From: Caproicibacterium argilliputei
GTDB lineage: Bacteria > Bacillota > Clostridia > Oscillospirales > Acutalibacteraceae
Direction: 5' to 3'
Assembly: GCF_029211325.2 (NCBI RefSeq)
Contig: NZ_CP135996.1
Coordinates: forward strand, 372,001-436,000
DNA length: 64,000 bases
Shown here piece after piece: positions 40,773 to 48,089 of this stretch (position 1 is its first letter; each line of letters opens with the position of its first letter). The notes below the pieces were generated by a model. It had not been told where the DNA came from. It saw only the letters and a list, made by a program, of their open reading frames with translations, and searched no databases. A program made the translations under genes and the position numbers.

Positions 40773-43244
40773 ATGGAGAAACAACTGCTGAATGAGGACT
40801 GGCGTATGCGCGTCTGCGGTGAGGACACCTGGCTGCCGGCGCGCGTGCCGTGTTCCCTCCTTTCAGTTTTGCTGGAGCAGAATCAAATAGAGGATCCGTA
40901 CTGGCGCTGCAACGAGCAAAAGGCGGTGCAGCTCTGCCGGAACGACTGCGAATTCTGCCGAACGGTGTCTGTGACAGACGAAGTGTTGCGGCAGCGTGCG
41001 GTGGAACTGGTGTTTGAAGGTCTGGACACGCTTGCGGATATCTTTGTAAACGGCGCGCTGCTGGCGCATACGTCCGATATGCACCGCACCTATCGCTTTG
41101 ACTGCCGCAGCTTGCTGCACAGCGGCGAAAATGAATTGCGCGTGCGCTTTTACTCGCCGATCCGGTACATTGAAACCTACCGCCCTGCGCTGGGAAAGGA
41201 GTCCCATGTCGCGCCGACCGGCGGAATGCCCGGCGGGCACTATCTGCGCAAAGCGCAGTCCATGTTCGGCTGGGACTGGGGCATTCAACTGCCGGATATG
41301 GGCATTTGGCGCAGCGTTTGGCTGGAGACATATTCGGAGCCGCGCGTTTCGGATGTGGAGATTCTGCAGCACCATGAAGACGGACTTGTGCGGCTGACCG
41401 TGGCTGCGGAAACGGAGCAGGCAGGCGGCTGCGCGGAAGATGCGCTTTCTGTGGCGCTCTATGCGCCGGACGGTGCGCTGTTGGAACGGCAGAACATCGC
41501 TTGGCGGCCGAAAGCAGAAGCACACTTTACCGTGCGTCAGCCGCAGCTTTGGTGGCCGAACGGCTACGGCGCACAGCCGTTGTACCGGGTGGAGGTCAGC
41601 CTGCTGTGCGGCAGCGAAGAACGGCAGCGGAAGAGCCTGTCCGTTGGTTTGCGCACGCTCACGGTGCTGCATGAGCCGGACGAGTGGGGCAAGTCCTTTA
41701 CCGTTTGTGTCAATGGTCTGAAAATTTTTGCCCGCGGCGCCAATTACATTCCGGAAGATGCGGTGTATCCACGCATTACCGAGGAAAAGCAGCGCTTTCT
41801 GGTGGAAACGGCGCTGCAGGAAAATATGAACTGCCTGCGGCTTTGGGGCGGCGGCTATTTTCCATCCGATGCGTTTTATGACCTTTGCGACCGCGCGGGT
41901 CTGCTAATTTGGCAGGATCTGCTTTTTTCAGACGACACGTTTGCGCTGACGCCGGAATTTGAAGAAAACATCCTCGCCGAAACGCGCGACAATGTGCACC
42001 GGCTGCGGCACCATGCCTGCCTGCTGCTGTGGTGCGGCAACAATGAGATTGAATCCGCGTGGGCATACTGGGGCAATTTTCAGGAGGAGCCGCCTGCCCT
42101 GCGTGCAGATTATATCAAGATTTTCGAGTACCTGCTGCCGCGCGCTGTGCGCGCGTGTGACAAGCAGACGTTTTACTGGCCGTCCTCTCCAAGTTCTGGC
42201 GGCTGCTTTCAGGCCCCCGATGCGGAAACGGACGGCGATGTGCACTACTGGGAGGTTTGGCACGGGCGCAAGCCGTTTACGGATTACCGCAAGTACAAGT
42301 TCCGCTTTTGCTCGGAGTTTGGCTTTCAGTCGTTTCCTTCCATAAAAACGATTCGTTCCTTTACTGAACCGAAAGACCGCAATCCCTTTTCAAAAGTCAT
42401 GGAGGCACACCAGAAGAACGGCAGTGCCAACGGAACCATCCTTGCGTACCTTTCTGAAAATTTCCGCTATCCCGGTACCTTGGAGGGTCTGGTGTATCTC
42501 AGTCAGGTTCTGCAGGGCATGGCCATCCAGTATGGTGTGGAGCATTGGCGGCGGCAGCGCGGTCAGTGCATGGGCAGCCTTTTTTGGCAGCTGAATGATA
42601 ACTGGCCCGTGATTTCCTGGTCGGCGGTGGACTACTTGCATCGCTACAAAGCGCTGCACTACCTGGCGGTACACTTTTACGCGCCGGTGGCGTGCAGTCT
42701 GCTGCGGGAGGGCAGCGTGGTGTCGGCGTATATCCAAAATGAAACCGCGCACACCGGCCGGTATCGGGCAAAGCTGCGCCTGCGCGGCGTGAACGGCAGC
42801 TTGCTGGCGGAAGAAACGGTGTCCGGCGAGGCGGCGCCGTATGCGGCGGTCTGCCTTGGGCAGAAAGACTGGGCTTCTCTGCTGGTGGGGCGTGAGGAGC
42901 AGGTGCTCGCGGAAATCGCGTTTTCCGGAGACGGATTGGAGGAAACCCTTGCCGCGGAGCCGTTTGTGCCCTATAAGCACCTTGCGCTGGAACGGGTGCA
43001 TATCGAAAGGCAGATTCGCGAAACGTCGGAAGGCTGGGAAATTACCCTGTGTGCCAACGGTGTGGCGCCGTTTGTCTGGCTGGACCTTGCGGCAGGGGAT
43101 GGTGTGTTCAGTGATAATTGCTTTTTGCTTAACGGCAGCGACAGCAAAACCGTTCTGCTCAAACGCGAGGGGCTGACTTTGCCTGCAGACAGCAGTGTGG
43201 AAAAGCAGCTGACCGTAACCTGCCTGCAGGACACCTACCTGTAA
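40773..43244 (+). CDS. glycoside hydrolase family 2 beta-mannosidase
   Basis: 823-residue cytosolic retaining beta-mannosidase. N-terminal sugar-binding-like domain with FEGLDTLADIFVNG and MFGWDWGIQLPDMGIWR (beta-mannosidase form). Then immunoglobulin-like domain and TIM barrel with RLWGGGYF, acid/base Glu425 in WCGNNEIESAW and nucleophile Glu515 in FCSEFGFQSFPS; C-terminal beta domains. The GNNE and SEFGFQS forms distinguish mannosidases from beta-galactosidases. The enzyme releases mannose from mannobiose and longer oligosaccharides, which manA and a ROK kinase encoded nearby could then metabolise. Confidence 0.95.
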   Translation: MEKQLLNEDWRMRVCGEDTWLPARVPCSLLSVLLEQNQIEDPYWRCNEQKAVQLCRNDCEFCRTVSVTDEVLRQRAVELVFEGLDTLADIFVNGALLAHTSDMHRTYRFDCRSLLHSGENELRVRFYSPIRYIETYRPALGKESHVAPTGGMPGGHYLRKAQSMFGWDWGIQLPDMGIWRSVWLETYSEPRVSDVEILQHHEDGLVRLTVAAETEQAGGCAEDALSVALYAPDGALLERQNIAWRPKAEAHFTVRQPQLWWPNGYGAQPLYRVEVSLLCGSEERQRKSLSVGLRTLTVLHEPDEWGKSFTVCVNGLKIFARGANYIPEDAVYPRITEEKQRFLVETALQENMNCLRLWGGGYFPSDAFYDLCDRAGLLIWQDLLFSDDTFALTPEFEENILAETRDNVHRLRHHACLLLWCGNNEIESAWAYWGNFQEEPPALRADYIKIFEYLLPRAVRACDKQTFYWPSSPSSGGCFQAPDAETDGDVHYWEVWHGRKPFTDYRKYKFRFCSEFGFQSFPSIKTIRSFTEPKDRNPFSKVMEAHQKNGSANGTILAYLSENFRYPGTLEGLVYLSQVLQGMAIQYGVEHWRRQRGQCMGSLFWQLNDNWPVISWSAVDYLHRYKALHYLAVHFYAPVACSLLREGSVVSAYIQNETAHTGRYRAKLRLRGVNGSLLAEETVSGEAAPYAAVCLGQKDWASLLVGREEQVLAEIAFSGDGLEETLAAEPFVPYKHLALERVHIERQIRETSEGWEITLCANGVAPFVWLDLAAGDGVFSDNCFLLNGSDSKTVLLKREGLTLPADSSVEKQLTVTCLQDTYL

Positions 43245-43290
43245 GGCTTGTTTTTCGGACGGACAATCCGGAACCCCTGCGGATTCGTAT

Positions 43291-43327
43291 AGCAGGCTGG
43301 CAGAGAAATTCTGTCGGCCTGCTTTTT
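43291..43327 (+). terminator. intrinsic terminator after the beta-mannosidase gene
   Basis: AGCAGGC and GGCAGA pair with TCTGTC and GCCTGCT, followed by TTTTT. Confidence 0.8.
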
Positions 43328-43405
43328 CTATCTGCCCAAAGTGGGGAAAGGGGAATTGGAATTTTGCGCGGCTCCCCTTTTTCTGGAAGAATGCGCCGCG
43401 AATAC

Positions 43406-43434
43406 TGGACGCATTCGACAAAATATGGTAAACT
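43406..43434 (+). promoter_or_regulatory. promoter of the agrA-agrC pair
   Basis: TGGACG (43406-43411), 17-bp spacer, TAAACT (43429-43434). The -35 matches at four positions. Confidence 0.5.
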
Positions 43435-43456
43435 TTCAATGAGGAGGAGCACCTTT

Positions 43457-44173
43457 ATGAATACCCTACTGAAGATTGCGGTTTGTGACGACAATGCGAT
43501 TTTGCGGACGCATTTGAAAGAGGATCTGGATGCATATTTTTGCCACGCCAAGATTCCGGTGGAAATTTCGCTGTTTGACTCCGGCGAAGCCCTGACGGCA
43601 GTGCCAAAAGTGTACCACATGGCGTTTCTGGACGTCGAGATGAAAAATGTCAGTGGTCTGACGGCGGGCTACTGGCTGAAAGAGCGGAATCCGGACATTT
43701 TTTTGTTTATAGTTACGGCGTACGAAAGGTACCTGGACGATGCGTTTGACCTGCACGTTTTCCGCTATCTGTGCAAGCCGGTGGAAAAGGCGCGGCTGTA
43801 CCGCGGGCTGGACGCGGCGCTGACGCGGAACCGGCGGCTGACCTGCACGGCGGCGGGGCAGCTGCGGCAGATTTTTGTGCGTGACATCGTTTGCGTGTAC
43901 TCCGAACACGGAAAGACTGTGCTGGTGACCAAAGGGGAGTCCTACAGAACGCCGCATCTGCTTTCTTTTTGGAAAGAAAATCTGTATGAGCCCTATTTCG
44001 CACAGCCGCACAACAGCTACATTGTCAATTTTAATTACATATCCCTCTTTGAAAAGGATGCGGTTACGCTGCTGTACGGCCAGCAGCAGGAACTTAAGAT
44101 CTATATTTCGCAAAGGAAGTACTATCCTTTCAAGCATGATTTTTTTCAGTGGATGGAGAGCGGTCGAGTATGA
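43457..44173 (+). CDS. AgrA-like LytTR response regulator
   Basis: 238 residues. Receiver domain (1-120) has VCDDN acidic pair, phospho-acceptor Asp in MAFLDVEM, and the conserved Lys in YLCKPV. C-terminal LytTR DNA-binding domain (about 135-235) reads IVCVYSEHGKTVLVTKG, PHNSYIVNFNYISLFEKD and a final helix KYYPFKHDFFQWM. This is the AgrA/ComE/VirR architecture, which binds direct repeats two helical turns apart. Start at MNTLLKIAV with GGAGGAG upstream. Overlaps the kinase gene by 4 bp (ATGA). Likely target: the repeats at 45534-45568 before agrD. Confidence 0.92.
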   Translation: MNTLLKIAVCDDNAILRTHLKEDLDAYFCHAKIPVEISLFDSGEALTAVPKVYHMAFLDVEMKNVSGLTAGYWLKERNPDIFLFIVTAYERYLDDAFDLHVFRYLCKPVEKARLYRGLDAALTRNRRLTCTAAGQLRQIFVRDIVCVYSEHGKTVLVTKGESYRTPHLLSFWKENLYEPYFAQPHNSYIVNFNYISLFEKDAVTLLYGQQQELKIYISQRKYYPFKHDFFQWMESGRV

Positions 44174-45507
44174 TAAAAACACTGTTTGTATTTTTGCTTT
44201 ATGCAGTGGAAGCGGTGATTGTCACCAATTACTTTCACTGTGTGTTTCAGCGCCGGCGCAGCGCGGCGGTGACGGCAGTCAGTGTATGCGTTGGCTATGC
44301 AGTGCTGTTTGGCGTTTATTTTCTCAACAATCCGGCGGTCAATTTTACGGTCTTTACGGGGATTAACTTGGGTTTACTTCTGCTGAATTATTCCTGTAAG
44401 GTGTGGTCGGCCATTTTTCACAGTGCAGTTCTGTCGCTGTTTATGTTTCTCAGCGAGCTGATTTTGCTGTTCTTTTCGGCCGCGTGGGGCAAAGCAACCG
44501 GAACGCCCTCTGACAGCGTTTATGCGTTGGTTTTGGATGCGGCGCTCAGCAAACTGATTTTTTTGATTCTGTGCCAGATTGCGGCGCGGGTGGCTGTGCG
44601 GGAAAACAAAGGGCTTAAGTTTCCGCCGCGTTCCCTGGGGCTTTACCTGCTGCCGCTGGTGACGTTTATCCTGCTCAACGCGATTTACCGCCTGTCGGTG
44701 GAAGAGCGGCTTCCCGCGCAGTATGACGCGACTCTCTGCCTGTCTTCCATTCTACTGATGTTTGCCAACATTGTGGTCTTTATGATTTATGAAAGCCTGA
44801 TACAAAGCAGCCGCAAAATGACCGAGCTGCAGCTTGCGGCGCAAAAAGAAACCATTGACCACGCCTATTACAGCATTCTGCAGGAACAGTATGAGAATTC
44901 GCGGATGCTGGTGCACGACATCAAAAACCACCTGACCGCCATTGACACGCTGGCGTGCGGACCGAATCCCACTGAAGTACACGACTATGTGCAGTCCATT
45001 TTTGAACACTATCAGCTTTCGAGCAGGCTGCCGTTTTCCGGGAACCGGATGATGGACGTCATCTGCAATCAAAAGCAGACGCAGTGCGCGCGCGAGGGCA
45101 TTGCCATCACGTTTCGCAACGAGGGGGTTCGGCTGGACTTTATGAACGATGTGGATCTGTGTGCATTGCTTGGTAACCTTTTGGACAACGCCATTGAATC
45201 CTGCCGCGCCTCTGCAGGCAAAAGCATCGCGGTGTCATTTTACCGGAAGAATGATACGTTTCTGGTCATCAGTATGCAGAACAGCTGTGACCGCCGCCCC
45301 CAGGTTCGCAATCATCGGCTGGTTTCGCGGAAAAAGGACTGTGCCGCACACGGCATTGGGATGCTGAGCATTGAAAAGTCCATCAAAAAATATCACGGTA
45401 CCATGGATTACTATTATGAGGAAGACAAAAAAATTTTTCATACAAATATCATTTTTCCGGCATCTGTGCAGAAAAAAGCGGCGCAAAATAGTACGCTAAA
45501 AAATTGA
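44170..45507 (+). CDS. AgrC-like sensor histidine kinase
   Basis: 445 residues. Six or seven hydrophobic segments fill residues 1-210, as in peptide-sensing kinases of the AgrC/ComD/FsrC class. The dimerisation helix has MLVHDIKNHLTAI with the phospho-accepting His. A GHKL ATPase domain follows with NLLDNAIESC (N box) and a C-terminal GIGMLSIEKSIKKYHG. It belongs to the HPK10 class, which phosphorylates LytTR regulators such as the one encoded immediately upstream. It should detect the thiolactone peptide encoded by the small gene at 45640. Start at ATG 44170 inside the previous stop codon; an in-frame ATG at 44149 is possible. Confidence 0.92.
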   Translation: MIKTLFVFLLYAVEAVIVTNYFHCVFQRRRSAAVTAVSVCVGYAVLFGVYFLNNPAVNFTVFTGINLGLLLLNYSCKVWSAIFHSAVLSLFMFLSELILLFFSAAWGKATGTPSDSVYALVLDAALSKLIFLILCQIAARVAVRENKGLKFPPRSLGLYLLPLVTFILLNAIYRLSVEERLPAQYDATLCLSSILLMFANIVVFMIYESLIQSSRKMTELQLAAQKETIDHAYYSILQEQYENSRMLVHDIKNHLTAIDTLACGPNPTEVHDYVQSIFEHYQLSSRLPFSGNRMMDVICNQKQTQCAREGIAITFRNEGVRLDFMNDVDLCALLGNLLDNAIESCRASAGKSIAVSFYRKNDTFLVISMQNSCDRRPQVRNHRLVSRKKDCAAHGIGMLSIEKSIKKYHGTMDYYYEEDKKIFHTNIIFPASVQKKAAQNSTLKN

Positions 45508-45533
45508 AAATTTTGTAGACAAATGGGCAAACC

Positions 45534-45568
45534 ACTATCACTTATCGCCGATTTACCATCACTTATCG
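45534..45568 (+). promoter_or_regulatory. direct repeats before agrD (LytTR regulator site)
   Basis: Two 14-mers ACYATCACTTATCG at 45534-45547 and 45555-45568, differing at one base, exactly 21 bp apart. The second ends 8 bp before the -35 element, where an activator would contact polymerase. Confidence 0.72.
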
Positions 45569-45576
45569 TTTTCCTA

Positions 45577-45607
45577 TTGCATTTTGCGGGAAAATGAGTA
45601 AGATAAT
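45577..45607 (+). promoter_or_regulatory. promoter of agrD-agrB
   Basis: TTGCAT (45577-45582) and GATAAT (45602-45607) with a long 19-bp spacer; the poor spacing fits a promoter needing an activator. The leader is about 25 nt. Confidence 0.55.
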
Positions 45608-45639
45608 TTTTAATCAAACATTTTAAGGAGGTACTGATT

Positions 45640-45795
45640 ATGATGAACGTGAAAAAGTCCGTGTGCGCTAAGGTGGCATCCGCAGCCGAGAAGGCTGCAA
45701 GAGGCGCGCTGTCCCGCAGCGCGAATTCAACGTCCTGCTACGTTTTCTATCAGCCGAAAGCTCCGAAAGACCTGAAGAAGTTCAGAAAGTTCTGA
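45640..45795 (+). CDS. AgrD-like autoinducer peptide precursor
   Basis: 51 residues. The N-terminal part (about 1-25) is a basic/alanine-rich leader of amphipathic helix character. The core is S-T-S-C33-Y-V-F-Y37, and the C-terminal tail QPKAPKDLKKF matches the charged, proline-containing recognition tail of AgrD proteins. By analogy, an AgrB-type protease would cut after Tyr37 and close a five-residue thiolactone between Cys33 and Tyr37. Ribosome site AAGGAGG ends 7 nt upstream. Its stop codon shares one base with the agrB-like start. Placed directly downstream of the 21-bp repeats. Leader cleavage site, and thus mature peptide length, cannot be read. Confidence 0.85.
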   Translation: MMNVKKSVCAKVASAAEKAARGALSRSANSTSCYVFYQPKAPKDLKKFRKF

Positions 45796-46388
45796 TGGAA
45801 AAGCAACTGTCGTACCGCATTGCAGAAAAGCTGGTCAAGTACGGCGCCGTCACACAGGAAAACTGTGAAACGTATGCGTACGGCATCTCTCTGATGCTGA
45901 ACGCCTGTCTCCATATTGCAACCACCGTTGTGATTGGAGCGGCATTTCATATGCTTTCCGAATGTCTCCTGTTTTATCTGGGGTTTGCGGTGCTGCGCAG
46001 ATTTGCCGGCGGATATCACGCGGGTTCTCCAGCCAAATGCTACCTGCTGTCCTGTTTGGTGGTTGCCGCGGTTCTGCTTGTTGTCAAGTACATAGAGGCA
46101 AAGTGGACAGTTCCTGTTGATTTCGTCCTCGTATTCCTGTGTGGCATCTCCGTGTTGCAGTTAGCCCCTGTAGAGGATGCCAATAAACCGCTTGACAGTG
46201 AGGAAATCCGGCATTACAAACGGACAAGCCGGCTGCTCTGGCTTGCCGAAACCGCCGCTGCCGCCGGTTTGGCTGCAGCGGGGCTGCAGCGCCCGGCCTT
46301 TGCCCTGTGCCTGGCGCAGGCAGTTCTTGCGGGTATGCTTCTGTTTGGCAGTGTGAAAAACAGGCGCAGATCCGTGCAGGCGGTATGA
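45795..46388 (+). CDS. AgrB-like peptide-processing membrane protease
   Basis: 197 residues with about five membrane segments. The catalytic pair is His75 in RRFAGGYHAGSPA and Cys82 in KCYLLSC, the conserved AgrB arrangement and spacing (His77/Cys84 in Staphylococcus aureus). It removes the C-terminal tail of the AgrD-like precursor and catalyses thiolactone formation at the membrane. It starts on the last base of the agrD stop codon, so translation is coupled. Last gene of the locus, ending at the terminator at 46488-46537. Confidence 0.94.
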   Translation: MEKQLSYRIAEKLVKYGAVTQENCETYAYGISLMLNACLHIATTVVIGAAFHMLSECLLFYLGFAVLRRFAGGYHAGSPAKCYLLSCLVVAAVLLVVKYIEAKWTVPVDFVLVFLCGISVLQLAPVEDANKPLDSEEIRHYKRTSRLLWLAETAAAAGLAAAGLQRPAFALCLAQAVLAGMLLFGSVKNRRRSVQAV

Positions 46389-46487
46389 CAGGCTTTCTGC
46401 TTTGCGGCAGAGTGGCTTTGTCAGAACGCAGTGTCGATGTTTGTTTGTGCAGTTTCATTTGAAAGGGCTTGCCCGCAGGGCAGCCCG

Positions 46488-46537
46488 AAAAAGCCGAAGC
46501 AGCTTTCCCGTAAGGGAAAGGCCTGCTTCGGCTTTTT
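46488..46537. terminator. bidirectional terminator between agrB and yesN
   Basis: AAAAAGCCGAAGCAG pairs with CTGCTTCGGCTTTTT, with an inner CTTTCCC/GGGAAAG hairpin. It abuts the stop codon of the convergent gene. The rest of 46389-46487 has no gene. Confidence 0.92.
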
Positions 46538-46538
46538 G

Positions 46539-48089
46539 TCACGAACTTTTCTGCTGGGACTGCCGGCGGTACTCGGCGGGGCTGAGCCCTACATACTTAC
46601 GGAACTTTTTGTGAAAGTAATCCACGTTGCAGTAGCCGACTTTTTCGGCGATTTCGTACACCTTGCAGCTGCTCTCTGCCAGCAGCTCGCGGGCATACCG
46701 GATGCGGACTTTGTCCACATAGGCGTTAAACGTATCGCCAAATTTTTTGGTAAAGATCTTGCCGAGGTAGGAGCTGTTGTACCCAAACAGCGGCGCCAGC
46801 GTTTCCAGGCGCAGATTTTCCTGATAGTTGTGCGCAATGTAATAGACCAAGTCGTCCAGAACGTTGTCGCTGGAGGGGCTGCCAATGGCATTCATCCAGA
46901 TTTCAAACTGCTCCGCCAGAAACTGAATTACCTCATACAGATAGCACTTGCTTTCAAGCAGGCTGAGCACCGTGGCATTGGAGGGAAAGGGGATGTCGAT
47001 GGAACTGTATGCACGGGCAATGTCCTGCTTGACCTGCAGGTAAATGTCGGAAAGAAAATACTGGATGCTGCTCAGGGGGTCTGAAGCGTGAAACAGCGTT
47101 TCCTGCAGGGACTGGAGTGTTTCGATAATCTGCGTGCGGCTGTGTGCTTGTATGTAGCCGGAAAACAGCTGTTTCCAGTGGTCGACTTCCGCGTTCTGCA
47201 CAACGGGATGCAGCGTTTCCGCGGAGGGCAGACAGGAAATGTCCAGCACGTGCTGGTTCGGTTCGCAGAAGTAACGCCGCTTTTCCAGCTGGATGACATC
47301 CTGCAGGGAGCGGGGCAGCTCTTCCAGTCGGGAAACCTGCCGCCCGCAGGCAAGGAACAGGGAATCCAGCGGAGAACCTTTTTGTGGGGAGTGGGCGTAG
47401 TGCTCCCACAGCTTCTGCAGCTGCCGCACCGCCAGACTGCCCTTGAGCAGAATCAGATTCTTTTCCTGAAACCGCACCGCCTCAAATGTCTGGCTGTCCT
47501 GCCCGGTCACCCGCAGGATGTCTGCGAAGTCCCAGGTGTTGTGAAACGGCTCCTGGTCATAGTTTTCATATAGAATCACCTGATAGATATCTGCCTGCAG
47601 GCCGAGGTCGTGCAGATCCAGTGTGGTGAGATCTGCCTTGCCCACCAGAAGGTCGCGCAGAATGGTGTCCTTGGCTTTTTCGCGGTAGCGGTTGAGGGCG
47701 CAGGTTTCTTTCTGCTCTTTTTGAATGGCATCCCGCACCGTGCAGACCGCATCCTCCAGTTCCTCCTCATCAATCGGCTTGGTCAGGTAATACTCCACGC
47801 CGCAGCGGATTGCTGTTTGGGCGTATTGAAAGTCGGAAACGCCGCTGAGGATGATAAACTTTCCGTGAAACTGCCGGCTGCGGGACTGCTCGACCACCTG
47901 AATGCCAGAAAGCCCGGGCATACGGATGTCCATTAGGACAAGGTCCGGCTGCAGGGACAAAATCTTTTCCAGTGCTTCATCTCCGGCAGCGGCTTCGCCG
48001 CAGATGGTGAAGCCGAGCGCCTGCCAGTCAATGATATAGTGCAGACCCTGTCTGACGATGGATTCGTCGTCTGCAATGAGTACATTCAT
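46539..48089 (-). CDS. YesN-like response regulator with AraC output
   Basis: 516 residues. Receiver domain 1-120 with ADDE, phospho-Asp54 (LMDIRMPG) and Lys104 (LTKPI). A middle region of about 280 residues, characteristic of long YesN proteins, has no recognisable motif. The C-terminal AraC domain (about 410-510) reads LETLAPLFGYNSSYLGKIF and VYEIAEKVGYCNVDYFHKKF. Its start overlaps the end of the upstream kinase gene by 4 bp (ATGA), so the pair is translationally coupled. Usual targets are sugar ABC importers; none is adjacent here, so targets lie elsewhere. Confidence 0.92.
   Translation of the reverse strand: MNVLIADDESIVRQGLHYIIDWQALGFTICGEAAAGDEALEKILSLQPDLVLMDIRMPGLSGIQVVEQSRSRQFHGKFIILSGVSDFQYAQTAIRCGVEYYLTKPIDEEELEDAVCTVRDAIQKEQKETCALNRYREKAKDTILRDLLVGKADLTTLDLHDLGLQADIYQVILYENYDQEPFHNTWDFADILRVTGQDSQTFEAVRFQEKNLILLKGSLAVRQLQKLWEHYAHSPQKGSPLDSLFLACGRQVSRLEELPRSLQDVIQLEKRRYFCEPNQHVLDISCLPSAETLHPVVQNAEVDHWKQLFSGYIQAHSRTQIIETLQSLQETLFHASDPLSSIQYFLSDIYLQVKQDIARAYSSIDIPFPSNATVLSLLESKCYLYEVIQFLAEQFEIWMNAIGSPSSDNVLDDLVYYIAHNYQENLRLETLAPLFGYNSSYLGKIFTKKFGDTFNAYVDKVRIRYARELLAESSCKVYEIAEKVGYCNVDYFHKKFRKYVGLSPAEYRRQSQQKSS

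Noticed and set aside
39366-40784. Long minus-strand open frame opposite the esterase gene
   Set aside because: Shadow of the plus-strand esterase, whose catalytic motifs are intact; composition rich in Arg/His/Gln as expected of antisense frames.
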